DNA from: an uncultured Candidatus Saccharibacteria bacterium
GTDB taxonomy: Bacteria > Patescibacteriota > Saccharimonadia > Saccharimonadales > Saccharimonadaceae
Reading direction: 5' to 3'
Assembly (NCBI GenBank): GCA_958399925.1
Contig: CATXOC010000003.1
Span: 1-64,000 of the forward strand
Length of the DNA stretch: 64,000 nucleotides
The position numbers and the translations under genes were made by a program. This document shows, one piece after another, positions 1 to 7,784 of this stretch; the stretch's first letter is position 1, and every line of letters starts with the position of its first letter. The notes beneath the pieces were generated by a model that was given only the letters and a program-made list of their open reading frames with translations, was not told the DNA's origin and made no database searches.

Positions 1-63
1 GCGTCTTTAGCGTCTTTAGCGTCTTTAGCGTCTTTAGCGTCTTTAGCGTCTTTAGCGTCTTTA
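1..63. repeat. In-frame 9-bp tandem repeat (7 copies visible)
   Basis: The unit GCGTCTTTA is repeated seven times without a mismatch and probably continues beyond the left edge. As the unit is nine bases, copy-number change would keep the KDA-repeat protein in frame and alter only its length. Confidence 0.9.
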
Positions 64-122
64 GTATCTACGACTTTGTCCTCAACTGGTTTAGCCGCCT
101 TACTCTTAACTTCATCAGACAT
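1..122 (-). CDS. Lysine-rich KDA-repeat protein, N-terminal fragment (cut by window edge)
   Basis: The reading frame starts at the ATG complementary to 120-122 and runs off the left edge, so only about 40 residues are visible. It begins MSDEVKSKAAKPVEDKVV and then enters seven perfect copies of a 9-bp unit encoding Lys-Asp-Ala. A strong Shine-Dalgarno sequence (AGGAGG, 129-135) and an upstream extended -10 (TGCTAAAAT, complement of 172-180) support it as a real gene. The visible part is highly charged and probably disordered. I do not recognise the family; the function would have to come from the missing C-terminal part. Confidence 0.7.
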   Translation of the reverse strand, partial: MSDEVKSKAAKPVEDKVVDTKDAKDAKDAKDAKDAKDAKD

Positions 123-171
123 CACTATTCCTCCTAATTATCCCGTGAAATACGTTAAACGTTCTATCTAT

Positions 172-180
172 ATTTTAGCA
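172..180 (-). promoter_or_regulatory. Extended -10 promoter for the KDA-repeat gene
   Basis: On the minus strand the sequence reads TGCTAAAAT, a TGN extended -10 followed by about 50 nt of leader that ends in AGGAGG before the start at 122. It lies just after the smpB stop codon, so the downstream gene can be expressed independently of smpB. Confidence 0.55.
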
Positions 181-193
181 CGAACGCTATAGA

Positions 194-721
194 TTACCTG
201 AAATTTTTGTCTAACCGCTTTATCTCACGTGCCGTATCGCGCTTTTTAATCGATTCGCGCTTGTCATACTGCTTTTTACCCTTACCCAGCATGGTCACTA
301 GTTTAATATATCGACCACCTGTTAGCAGTTTTGTTGGCACAATAGTTAAGCCGGACTGCCTGGCCTCGTTAAAGCGATCGATTTCCCGACGGTGCGCCAG
401 GATTCGCCGAGCCGTTGTGTCCACTGTAGTTGCCGGCTGACCACTGCCCTTAGGCGCATTATTATTTAACGTAAACGAGGCGTTAATTAAGAATAGTTCA
501 GTTTTACCAGTCCGCGGATTGATTTTTGGTGTTACATAGGCGCCCTTTAAATTTACCCTGTTAGTACGTGCCGCTTTCACCTCTAAACCCGTCAACTCTA
601 GCCCAACTGTCAAACTATCTGATAGATTGTAATCAAAGCCGGCGCGGCGATTCAAAATCACCGTCGAAGTTTGCGCTCTTTTGCTAGTTTTATGTCCGCG
701 TCGAGTTACTGACTTTGCCAT
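194..721 (-). CDS. smpB: SsrA-binding protein SmpB
   Basis: SmpB binds the tRNA-like domain of tmRNA and delivers it to stalled ribosomes for trans-translation. The 175-residue product has the conserved core (NRRAGFDYNLSDSLTVGLEL and LTGLEVKAART, then an ILAHRREID helix) and the basic C-terminal tail (KKQYDKRESIKKRDTAREI) that enters the mRNA channel. I chose the ATG at 721 (MAKSVTRRG) rather than the upstream ATG at 739, because a TATAAT -10 box (728-733) ends only 6 nt before it, so the upstream codon would not be transcribed. It is divergently transcribed from the glycosyltransferase at 761, with only 39 bp between start codons. No tmRNA gene was recognised in this window. Confidence 0.95.
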   Translation of the reverse strand: MAKSVTRRGHKTSKRAQTSTVILNRRAGFDYNLSDSLTVGLELTGLEVKAARTNRVNLKGAYVTPKINPRTGKTELFLINASFTLNNNAPKGSGQPATTVDTTARRILAHRREIDRFNEARQSGLTIVPTKLLTGGRYIKLVTMLGKGKKQYDKRESIKKRDTAREIKRLDKNFR

Positions 722-760
722 ACACCTATTATATACCACACTGTGCTATAATCTAAACAT
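722..760. promoter_or_regulatory. Compact divergent promoter pair, both predicted leaderless
   Basis: TATAAT on the minus strand (complement of 728-733) ends 6 nt before the smpB ATG. On the plus strand TGTGCTATAAT (742-752) ends 8 nt before the glycosyltransferase ATG at 761. Both promoters share 39 bp, so each -35 region overlaps the other gene's core promoter. Transcription would begin at or next to each start codon. Confidence 0.6.
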
Positions 761-1780
761 ATGAAACGACTGACTGTTAATCTGGTTTCAGAGAGCGAGT
801 TCACTGTCCAGGGACACGGCGTACATACAGCATATATCGAAATGCGCAATGGACTCAAAGCACGACCAGATATTAACTTGATAGTCAACTCGAAGCCCCT
901 CGACAATATTGATATCACCCATATCCATACTGTAGGCTCATTCTCCTTTCGTAGATTGATCTCGCGCAAGGGCGGCAAGAAAGTCGTCAGCGCCCACATT
1001 GTACCCGAATCACTAGTCGGATCAATCATTGGTGCTAGATGGTGGTCGCACATTTTCAAGTACTATCTACGCTGGTTCTACAACCGCGCTGATATGGTTC
1101 TAGCCGTATCCCCTGCGACGAAGGAAAATCTAGTCAGAATGGGCGTTCGTAAGCCAATTGAAATATTAGAGAACTCTATTGATACATCGCAGTATCAAAC
1201 AAGCGACGAGCAAAAACGCAAAATCCGCGAGACACTAGACTTGCCCCAGGATAAATTCATTGTTGTCGGTAACGGACAAATTCAGCCACGCAAGCGTTTC
1301 GATACCTTTATTAAAGTTGCACAGCAGCTGCCCGACATACAATTCGTCTGGGTGGGTGGTATTCCTTTTAAGGCGATGGGCGCCGACTTTATTGAGCTTA
1401 ACCACCTAATGAAACACCACCCGAAGAATATGCTTGTTACCGACGTCATCCCGTTAGCAGAATCTCGTCTATACACTCGTGCCGCTGATGCAATGTTTAT
1501 GCCATCAGTCCAAGAAACATTTGGCATGTCAATCATAGAGGGTGCAGCATCAGGACTGCCGATTGTTGCACGCGATATTCATGACTACGCTGCAACGTTT
1601 GGCGACTCTATTATTCGCACAGATGAAGAAGGATTTGCTAAAGCTCTTAAGGAGCTATATAACAACAGCGATTATTATGCTAAATGGCAGAAGAAGTCAC
1701 TCGCATTAGCCAAAAAATACGACACCAAAGCCGCTACTACTAAATTAGTCAAAATCTATCGCAATCTAATAGAGCTATAG
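761..1780 (+). CDS. Glycosyltransferase family 4 (GT-B fold)
   Basis: A 339-residue GT-B glycosyltransferase. The N-terminal acceptor domain contains a DITHIHTVGSFSF segment and the C-terminal donor domain begins near FIVVGNGQIQPRKRFD. The EX7E-type nucleotide-sugar motif is visible as QETFGMSIIEGAASGLPIVA near residues 247-266, typical of GT4. The acceptor cannot be deduced. It is followed 13 bp later by a second GT4 gene on the same strand, so both may act on one glycolipid or surface glycan (inference). The start is fixed by a -10 box 8 nt upstream; no Shine-Dalgarno sequence is present. Confidence 0.9.
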   Translation: MKRLTVNLVSESEFTVQGHGVHTAYIEMRNGLKARPDINLIVNSKPLDNIDITHIHTVGSFSFRRLISRKGGKKVVSAHIVPESLVGSIIGARWWSHIFKYYLRWFYNRADMVLAVSPATKENLVRMGVRKPIEILENSIDTSQYQTSDEQKRKIRETLDLPQDKFIVVGNGQIQPRKRFDTFIKVAQQLPDIQFVWVGGIPFKAMGADFIELNHLMKHHPKNMLVTDVIPLAESRLYTRAADAMFMPSVQETFGMSIIEGAASGLPIVARDIHDYAATFGDSIIRTDEEGFAKALKELYNNSDYYAKWQKKSLALAKKYDTKAATTKLVKIYRNLIEL

Positions 1781-1793
1781 TATAATTAACTAT

Positions 1794-3068
1794 ATGCGAA
1801 TCGGATTATTTACCGATACTTATCGACCCGCCCAAAACGGCGTTGTTTTAGTAGTCGATGTAACTAGACGCGAGCTCGAAGCTATGGGGCACGAAGTCTA
1901 TGTGTTTGCCCCTAGCGCCAATCTGCGCAACCAAGTTTCAGAGCTAGACGCAGAAGACGATCATTTAATACATTTTCCAACTATTCGTGGCGTGGGCTTC
2001 AAAGAAGGTCAAATATCTCTATTCCTTCCTAATCACTTAGTCGAGAAAATCAGCGAGCTAAAACTAGACATTTTGCATTTCTTTACCGCCGGTCAGATGT
2101 CAATGTTTTGTTGTTACGCCGCCCGCAAAACCGGCGCAGCCTTAATTGGTCAACACTGCACTGATACATACGAGTATTCCGACAGTTATCACTTGCTGAA
2201 GGTCGGCTATGCTGCCTTGGCCACTGCAATGCCGTTAGTCGTGCCAATGAGCCCACGACAACGGCTAGCTTTCGCCAAGCGTGTGGCGATGGGCAAAACT
2301 GATGATAATTGGGGTAAGCGATTAGTTGGAAATATGTTAGCGCTATGGTATCAAGCTTGCGACGAAGTTGTAGCAGTCAGCGAGAAATCCGCCAATCAGC
2401 TGCGTCAAATCGCTAGCGAGAATGATTGCTCGATTAGCTTGTCCGTTGTGCCAACCGGCGTTAATCCACCATACACTCCGACGGATGCCGAGATCAACGA
2501 GTTCTGCACAAACTTTAATATAGATAGGGATGCCGATAACGTAATCTATTTTGGACGGCTAGGACAAGAGAAAAACCTAGCTATGCTAATCCAAGTAATT
2601 GAACGTGTTGTCGAGCGCAACCCGAAAGCCAATCTAATTTTTGGTGGCGATTGGGAGTATCGCGCCACACTAGAAAAGCTAGCACTAGATAGCCCCGCTC
2701 GCGATCACATTATATTTACTGGCCGCTACAATCATGAAGACGTCGGTCTACTAACTGCAGTTAGTAAAGTTTACCTGTTTCCGTCACTTACAGACACACA
2801 GGGGTTGGCGGTTACAGAGGCAGCTTATGGTGGATTGCCTATCGTGCTATGCGATCCACTTGCGCCAGCTTGCTTCATTGATGGCCAGAATGGCTATGTC
2901 GCTAAGAACGACCCTGCTGATTTCGCCGATAAAATAGTCCAGATTTTATCTAACGAAGAGTTGTACAAAAAATTTAGCGCCAAATCGCGCGAGCTTGCCG
3001 CCGATCTAACTGAGCGCAAACAAACCAAAAAACTAGTCGAGCTATATCGCAAAGCGCTCAGAAAATAA
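1794..3068 (+). CDS. Glycosyltransferase family 4, diacylglycerol-glucosyltransferase-like
   Basis: A 424-residue GT4 enzyme beginning MRIGLFTDTYRPAQNGVV, the N-terminal pattern of the alpha-monoglucosyldiacylglycerol synthase group. The donor-binding half has VIYFGRLGQEKNLAMLI and the EX7E-like TDTQGLAVTEAAYGGLPIV motif. Members of this group transfer glucose from a nucleotide sugar to membrane diacylglycerol, which makes glycolipid synthesis at the inner membrane leaflet a reasonable but unproven role. A TATAAT box (1781-1786) directly after the upstream stop codon ends 7 nt before the ATG, so it can be transcribed separately as a leaderless mRNA as well as by read-through. Confidence 0.88.
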   Translation: MRIGLFTDTYRPAQNGVVLVVDVTRRELEAMGHEVYVFAPSANLRNQVSELDAEDDHLIHFPTIRGVGFKEGQISLFLPNHLVEKISELKLDILHFFTAGQMSMFCCYAARKTGAALIGQHCTDTYEYSDSYHLLKVGYAALATAMPLVVPMSPRQRLAFAKRVAMGKTDDNWGKRLVGNMLALWYQACDEVVAVSEKSANQLRQIASENDCSISLSVVPTGVNPPYTPTDAEINEFCTNFNIDRDADNVIYFGRLGQEKNLAMLIQVIERVVERNPKANLIFGGDWEYRATLEKLALDSPARDHIIFTGRYNHEDVGLLTAVSKVYLFPSLTDTQGLAVTEAAYGGLPIVLCDPLAPACFIDGQNGYVAKNDPADFADKIVQILSNEELYKKFSAKSRELAADLTERKQTKKLVELYRKALRK

Positions 3069-3128
3069 CTACTAGCGTCGCCAGTTTAACGCGCATCAGT
3101 CACTCCTCGCATAGCAAGGAGCTTCTGA

Positions 3129-3392
3129 CTAAATGTATCCATTTGCCTTGAGCTGTTGATCGATTGTAGGACGGTCAAAGCCTAGAATAATGTTACCCGC
3201 AATGTCAATCACAGGCACACCACGAAAATTCCCACCAATCTTTTGCATCAGCTCGTCGTGTGCAGCTGGATCTTCCTCAATATTCTTCTCGTCTACAGGC
3301 ACGTTCTTACTTGCCATATACTGCCGTGCCATTTTGCAATACGCACACCAATTAGTACTATAAATTATCACTGGAGATTTCTCTTCACCCAT
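3129..3392 (-). CDS. Glutaredoxin-like protein (CxYC active site)
   Basis: An 87-residue thioredoxin-fold protein. The active site TNWCAYCKMA sits after the first strand (residues 13-22), followed by the cis-Pro region FRGVPVIDI near residues 57-65 and a G-D-like GFDRPTIDQQ helix. Such proteins reduce disulfides or glutathionylated or coenzyme-bound thiols. It has a strong AAGGAGG ribosome binding site and lies next to thioredoxin reductase on the same strand with a zinc-ribbon gene between, so it is probably reduced by that TrxB rather than by glutathione reductase (inference). It resembles the NrdH/Mrx1-like glutaredoxins of Actinobacteria more than a classic glutathione-dependent Grx. Confidence 0.88.
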   Translation of the reverse strand: MGEEKSPVIIYSTNWCAYCKMARQYMASKNVPVDEKNIEEDPAAHDELMQKIGGNFRGVPVIDIAGNIILGFDRPTIDQQLKANGYI

Positions 3393-3420
3393 TGATCCTC
3401 CTTATTTACGCTTATCTTTA

Positions 3421-3621
3421 TTATAACATAGTATGGCTGGTTAAATGCCAGCCGCCGCAGAATGAACAGTGATAAACCTTCAGCTTTAGCTGTCTGGTCA
3501 AGTCTCGCAACTCGACTTCACGCGCCACTAACTCCGCCTCCTCCTCTGATTCATAGCGATTCTTACCGCATGAACGTTTAGGTGGCATGGGCAACATAAA
3601 GCGTTGCTTGTGTCGCGCCAC
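3421..3621 (-). CDS. Small zinc-ribbon-like protein
   Basis: A 66-residue basic protein with an N-terminal Arg/Lys stretch (MARHKQRFMLP), a single Cys at about residue 18, a charged helix rich in Glu, and a C-terminal YHCSFCGGWHLTSH motif. The CxxC followed by two His residues looks like one half of a small zinc site. It begins with GTG in a TAGTG overlap with the end of trxB, so it is translationally coupled to it. The family is familiar as a short conserved CPR-type protein, but I cannot assign a function; RNA binding or redox-sensitive metal binding would both fit. Confidence 0.7.
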   Translation of the reverse strand: MARHKQRFMLPMPPKRSCGKNRYESEEEAELVAREVELRDLTRQLKLKVYHCSFCGGWHLTSHTML

Positions 3622-4565
3622 TACGCCTCACCTCGCAAATATGATCGAATATTAAAGACCGCCGACGCACCCTCGCCACTCGCAGTTACAATCTGCTTGG
3701 TTGACCCCGCGCGGACATCACCAGCCGCAAATACACCTGGTAAATTAGTCTGCATGTGGTCGTTTGTTATAACGCAGCCTGATTTATCTAGCTTCACACC
3801 TGAGTCAGCCAAATAGCCCGTATTTGGTACCGACCCTGCAAAGATAAAGATACCGTCCGCCTTGATGCTTTGTTGCTCTGCTTCGCCATCAGTCTTGTAA
3901 ACCGCTAAACCCGTGACATTGCGACTGTCGTCAACTAAGATTTCATCAGGAGTCCAGCCTTCCATTAGAGTAATCTTCTTGTCTTCTACCGCCTGTTGCA
4001 ACTGCACCTTTAGTACATCACTCGCCTTTATATAACTGCGCACCACCATCGTTAGATGTTTAGCGAACTTAGTTAAATATAAGGCTTCTTGTACAGCCGA
4101 ATTAGCACCACCAATCACAACGATCTCGCGGTCACGATACAAGGCACCATCGCAAGTAGCACAATAATGCACACCATGACCAGTCAATTTATCCTCTAGT
4201 GGCAAGCCTAATCGCCGATATTGCGCACCACTAGCAATCAGACAAGATTTAGCTAGGTACGCTTCGCCTTCGCGTGTTTCAATCTTTACTTTGTCGTCTA
4301 CACGCTCTAGACGCGTTACGTCATTAAAGCGAATCTCCGCACCAAAGCGCTCAGCTTGATCCTGATAATCCTGCGCCAAGGTTAGCCCCTCAACGCCATC
4401 GCTGAAGCCAGGGTAATTATCCACTCGGTCAATCGTCGCCATTACACCGCCGATCACAGCGCGCTCTAATACTGCTGTTTTAATGCCCTCACGACTAGCA
4501 TAAATTGCTGCAGTCAGCGCCGCAGGACCACCGCCAACAATTACTAAATCATAGTCCGTTATCAT
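3621..4565 (-). CDS. trxB: Thioredoxin-disulfide reductase
   Basis: A 314-residue flavoprotein, standard length for the low-molecular-weight bacterial TrxB that moves electrons from NADPH through FAD to thioredoxin or glutaredoxin-like partners. The FAD dinucleotide motif VIVGGGPAALTAAIYA is at the N-terminus, the redox-active CATCDGA at about residues 139-145 and the NADPH-binding VVIGGANSAVQEAL after it; GVFAAGDVR closes the FAD site. The ATG at 4565 lies 6 nt after a TATAAT box (complement of 4572-4577), so the gene has its own promoter overlapping the end of the upstream gene. The last base of its stop region is shared with the next gene (TAGTG). Confidence 0.97.
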   Translation of the reverse strand: MITDYDLVIVGGGPAALTAAIYASREGIKTAVLERAVIGGVMATIDRVDNYPGFSDGVEGLTLAQDYQDQAERFGAEIRFNDVTRLERVDDKVKIETREGEAYLAKSCLIASGAQYRRLGLPLEDKLTGHGVHYCATCDGALYRDREIVVIGGANSAVQEALYLTKFAKHLTMVVRSYIKASDVLKVQLQQAVEDKKITLMEGWTPDEILVDDSRNVTGLAVYKTDGEAEQQSIKADGIFIFAGSVPNTGYLADSGVKLDKSGCVITNDHMQTNLPGVFAAGDVRAGSTKQIVTASGEGASAVFNIRSYLRGEA

Positions 4566-4567
4566 GG

Positions 4568-5038
4568 CTATATTATACGCTTAGTGTATTTGACCTGCCA
4601 AATACCCAGCGCCATTAAGATAGCGCCGACTACCATGACCGAAATCTGCCATGCCTGCACTGCGTTGTCCACCGCTGCAAAGCGAGCCTTAGCAGGCTCT
4701 GATGCTTTATAGTAGACCTTAACTACGTCACCCGGACCATACTCCTGATCAGTACGATGTTCGGCAGTGTAGCGATACTGTTGTCCACCTACCATATAGG
4801 CTACGGTCGGCTGATAATAAACCTTCGAAGCACATTCGTTCTTGCTATTGCACGAATAGTCGTCTTTGCTACCAGAATCGACTATAATAGCGTCATCAAC
4901 TGATTTCCAGCCGAGTCCGCTCACTGTCACACCTGTAGCTATCGCTCCAATTGCCAATAAAATTACACCGACAATCATTGCTACCTTGCCGATCGTATCG
5001 TTAGTCCGAAGACTTTGCGTCACTTTGTTCTTAGCCAT
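4568..5038 (-). CDS. DUF3592-type membrane protein
   Basis: A 156-residue protein with two predicted membrane helices (about residues 17-42 and 130-150) around an extracytoplasmic domain. That domain contains the YxxTVxYxVxGxxYxYT pattern (YYQPTVAYMVGGQQYRYT), a DVVKVYYKASEPAKARF strand pair and two cysteines (YSCNSKNEC). This is the arrangement of DUF3592 proteins, whose function is unknown. An AAAGGTGG ribosome binding site precedes the ATG. It is followed after 2 bp by trxB, which makes a role connected with envelope thiol chemistry worth considering, though that is only inference. Confidence 0.8.
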   Translation of the reverse strand: MAKNKVTQSLRTNDTIGKVAMIVGVILLAIGAIATGVTVSGLGWKSVDDAIIVDSGSKDDYSCNSKNECASKVYYQPTVAYMVGGQQYRYTAEHRTDQEYGPGDVVKVYYKASEPAKARFAAVDNAVQAWQISVMVVGAILMALGIWQVKYTKRII

Positions 5039-5053
5039 CGTCCACCTTTCTAG

Positions 5054-6784
5054 TTATGCTTTACTTAATATTAACACACCATATGGAGATAAAGTAATGG
5101 TCTGACTAGCATTCACCTTATCTAACTGTGTATTCATAAAGTCTGATGAATAACCCTTCCACGACGAGTTAAAGCGTACTTGCCAGTCGCCATATGGCAG
5201 ATATAGTTTGTAGTTAGCCCATTTTATACCGCTAAAGTTAACCACAACAATCACTGGCTGGTTATTATTATCGCCCCGTTGGTACATTAATACACGGCAG
5301 TTTTCATCCTGCATTAGAACTTTGATATAGCCAGATTGCAAGCCCGCGGTATCGCCGTACTTATTGGTGCGCAGAGCAATTAGATCATGGTGTGCCGCTA
5401 CAATACCGCTAAACTTTTGCGTATTCTGCCAGTCTAGCGAGTTCCAGTCATTAAAATCACCGCCCTGCAGGAACTCTGAGCCAGCTAATAGCATTGGTAT
5501 ACCAGGTGCAGTCAAGGCGATAGCTGACGACAATACCGCAATTCTGCGTGCATTAACACTGTGCGTATCACGTTGTGCAACCGCCACCACGCGCGCACCA
5601 CCATTAGCAGCTGTATCATGACTGTCTGCAAAGACAACTCTTTGACGCCAATCACCGTTAAAATTCTGCATTAACACATTAGCTAGATTTTGCAATCCCG
5701 GCTGTTCCATCCCGACATGTAGCGCTCCACGAATCACGTGCGGTAGACCTAGATCCCATTGTGCGTCAAAGCCCGCGCCGCCTCGATCAGTTGCCATTGT
5801 AATCATACCGTTGCCCGAACAGTCCTCTGCAATCATCAGAGCGTCTGGCTTGATTTTGTGTGTCAAATTATTAATGTCCATCATCAGACGCCAAGCATCT
5901 GGAATATCATTGGCTGGATCGTTGTTTTGACCTGCTGTGTTGCGCAGATAAATCGTACTATCAACCCGAAAGCCATCCACGTGATATTCATTCAGCCACA
6001 TCGAAACGTTATCTAGAATAAAGCTACGCACCTCTGGGCGGCCATAATCTGGCCGACCGCCCCATGGTGTATCGCCACGCGCATCATTATAAAAATAAAT
6101 GCCACCACGGTTATTCTCGCTCCAACCATCAAACTGCCAGAGATCAGTCGACGGGAAGAAGTGGTTGTACACCACATCTAACACCACCGCCAGTCCACGT
6201 TGATGCGCCTCTTTGACAAATGTCTTCATGCCATACGCACCGCCGTATAGACTCTCTACAGAGTATATCGCACTCGGCGCATAGCCCCAGCCAAAGCTCT
6301 GAGCCATCGAAGTTACCGGCATCAACTCAATAGTTGTTACACCTAAGTCTTTTAGATAGTCCAGACGCTCTACTGCCGAAGCAAATGTTCCGGGTGTTGC
6401 AGGGTCCGGGCGATTAAACGTACCGACATGCAATTCATATATAACTTGCTGCTCGCGCGACGGCATTGTTACAGTTTCGTAGCCCGACCAGTCAAAACGA
6501 CCATCTGTCACCACTGATTTACCATCATCACTATCAGTCAGCACGCGCGCACGCGGATCATTCTTGGTATGCACTAAGTGGTCGTAGCCCTTGATTTGAT
6601 ATTTATAAGCGTTGCCCGGCTGGACGCCTTTAATCCGCACCGACCAAATATTCGCATCATCTTTAGTCATCTGAATCGGCTGCCAATTCGAAAAGTCCCC
6701 CATAACCGAAATTGCTTCAGCAAATGGCGACCACACACGAAATATTGCATAGCTGTCGTGCAGCTCAACCCCTAACTTACTCAT
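5054..6784 (-). CDS. GH13 alpha-glucan enzyme, glycogen-branching/isoamylase type with CBM48
   Basis: A 576-residue GH13 protein. An N-terminal CBM48-like domain (YAIFRVWSPFAEAISVMGDF) precedes the barrel. Conserved GH13 regions are DVVYNHF (region I), VDGFRVDST with the nucleophile Asp near residue 270 (II), IAEDCSG with the acid/base Glu (III) and FADSHDT with the transition-state Asp (IV). The architecture and the YELHVGTF segment match the branching enzyme/trehalohydrolase side of GH13 rather than amylases; at 576 residues it is shorter than typical GlgB. I infer alpha-1,6 branching or remodelling of storage glucan. A TAAAAT -10 (6793-6798) in the context TGTGCTAAAAT lies 8 nt upstream of the ATG, predicting a leaderless mRNA. 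Confidence 0.85.
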   Translation of the reverse strand: MSKLGVELHDSYAIFRVWSPFAEAISVMGDFSNWQPIQMTKDDANIWSVRIKGVQPGNAYKYQIKGYDHLVHTKNDPRARVLTDSDDGKSVVTDGRFDWSGYETVTMPSREQQVIYELHVGTFNRPDPATPGTFASAVERLDYLKDLGVTTIELMPVTSMAQSFGWGYAPSAIYSVESLYGGAYGMKTFVKEAHQRGLAVVLDVVYNHFFPSTDLWQFDGWSENNRGGIYFYNDARGDTPWGGRPDYGRPEVRSFILDNVSMWLNEYHVDGFRVDSTIYLRNTAGQNNDPANDIPDAWRLMMDINNLTHKIKPDALMIAEDCSGNGMITMATDRGGAGFDAQWDLGLPHVIRGALHVGMEQPGLQNLANVLMQNFNGDWRQRVVFADSHDTAANGGARVVAVAQRDTHSVNARRIAVLSSAIALTAPGIPMLLAGSEFLQGGDFNDWNSLDWQNTQKFSGIVAAHHDLIALRTNKYGDTAGLQSGYIKVLMQDENCRVLMYQRGDNNNQPVIVVVNFSGIKWANYKLYLPYGDWQVRFNSSWKGYSSDFMNTQLDKVNASQTITLSPYGVLILSKA

Positions 6785-6887
6785 CTTTATCTATTTTAGC
6801 ACAAGCTTAATCATTCTGCCGCATCGACAAAATATGTTTCACTGCATAATGACAATCATGGGTGTCAAGCAAGTAAAACTTACTAAA

Positions 6888-6920
6888 ATAAAACAGCCCA
6901 TAATATATGAGCTGTTTTAT
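6888..6920 (-). terminator. Intrinsic terminator of tRNA-Gln
   Basis: ATAAAACAGC pairs with GCTGTTTTAT across a 13-nt loop. On the minus strand the stem is followed by a T-rich stretch (TTTTATTTT), placing it about 20 nt after the tRNA. Confidence 0.7.
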
Positions 6921-6939
6921 GTAGGTTATAATAATTTCA

Positions 6940-7013
6940 TGGCTGGGGATGAGGGATTCGAACCCCCGATCACGGGACCAGAACCCGTTGCCTTACCGCT
7001 TGGCCAATCCCCA
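6940..7013 (-). tRNA. tRNA-Gln (CTG)
   Basis: Complete cloverleaf on the minus strand. The acceptor TGGGGAT pairs with ATCCCCA; the U1-A72 pair is typical of tRNA-Gln. The anticodon stem ACGGG/CCCGT encloses loop TTCTGGT with anticodon CTG, and the T arm contains GGTTCGAATCC. Discriminator G is followed by an encoded CCA (6940-6942). Confidence 0.95.
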
Positions 7014-7060
7014 AGACAATTAACATTATATAGCCATCGCAGAATAAATGCAAGAAAAAT

Positions 7061-7084
7061 CCCCTCGCCCATAAGAACGAGGGG
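7061..7084 (-). terminator. Intrinsic terminator of the TM2 gene
   Basis: CCCCTCG and CGAGGGG form a stem with a 10-nt loop; in minus-strand RNA it is followed by ATTTTTC. It lies 19 bp after the TM2-domain gene. Confidence 0.8.
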
Positions 7085-7102
7085 GTAGGTGGAGTGGTCT
7101 AA

Positions 7103-7564
7103 TTACTTGACGTAAGACCCATTGGACATGAATGTTATCTCGTCATCATGTTCATATTTGCCAAAGTATGCCTTATGAATAGCCATCGCAGCATCAAAGA
7201 AATACCAGATAACCGTAGCCAACATACACAAATTCATTGCATTGCTGACAACAGTATAGAAAGCAGTTACATACGAGAATCCCAAAACCGCCAGAAGTAT
7301 CTTAAGGATAAACGCAGCTACGAAGATACCCAGCTTCCACGAGCCGATACTCTTTTGACCACGAGCAAAACGGTCTACGCCAAGGAAGCCGACTCCTGTA
7401 CTAACAACAAAGAGAAGTTTGTTGATAGACTTAGCTATCTGAGGTTCCTGGGCTGAAGCCTTTGAACTCGAATCATTTGACATTCCTCGAGTTGAATCAC
7501 CTTGCCCGTTTGCCATCTGGGTACTGGCATAGTTAATATTCGGGGTTTGTTGTGAATTAGTCAT
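7103..7564 (-). CDS. TM2-domain membrane protein
   Basis: A 153-residue protein. About 50 polar, Ser/Gln/Asn-rich residues are followed by a TM2-type domain: a first helix with VSTGVGFLGVDRFARGQKSI (the GxxGxDRFxxG hallmark) and further hydrophobic helices ending near residue 130. TM2 proteins are widespread and mostly uncharacterised; some resemble type IV pilus/secretion accessory or signalling proteins. The ribosome binding site is AAAGGTGGTG. The gene is divergent from the hypothetical gene at 7785, and both leaders contain the same 11-nt element just upstream of the ribosome binding site. Confidence 0.8.
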   Translation of the reverse strand: MTNSQQTPNINYASTQMANGQGDSTRGMSNDSSSKASAQEPQIAKSINKLLFVVSTGVGFLGVDRFARGQKSIGSWKLGIFVAAFILKILLAVLGFSYVTAFYTVVSNAMNLCMLATVIWYFFDAAMAIHKAYFGKYEHDDEITFMSNGSYVK

Positions 7565-7578
7565 AATACACCACCTTT

Positions 7579-7765
7579 GTAAGGTACGAATAATTACTTT
7601 CTTAGTATGTACTACTTTAGCATTTTTGTCAACGCTGATAATTGTTAAAGTTTCACTTACATAAATATACTCACAGGATAATTTACACTATAGCTTAAAC
7701 TACTACACCCATATTGACTTTTTATAAAAGTGTTTTACCATGGATAATGAATAATCGTACCTTAC
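7579..7765. promoter_or_regulatory. Divergent intergenic region with an 11-bp inverted repeat in both leaders
   Basis: GTAAGGTACGA at 7579-7589 is the exact inverse of TCGTACCTTAC at 7755-7765. In the RNA sense of either gene the element reads TCGTACCTTAC and sits immediately 5' of the ribosome binding site (AAAGGTGG for the TM2 gene, GGAGGTG for the hypothetical). The minus-strand gene has a TTGACA -35 (complement of 7629-7634) with CATACT 17 nt downstream. A shared operator or a shared 5'UTR regulatory motif is plausible. Confidence 0.5.
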
Positions 7766-7784
7766 CAGATTGGAGGTGATGAAG

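Noticed and set aside
3085..3125. Terminator after the second glycosyltransferase
   Set aside because: Only a 4-5 bp imperfect stem (TCCT/AGGA) without T-tract was found, too weak to report.
6834..7088. Plus-strand reading frame across tRNA-Gln
   Set aside because: It is a translation of the tRNA antisense strand (GFEPPITGPEP pattern) and overlaps a terminator.
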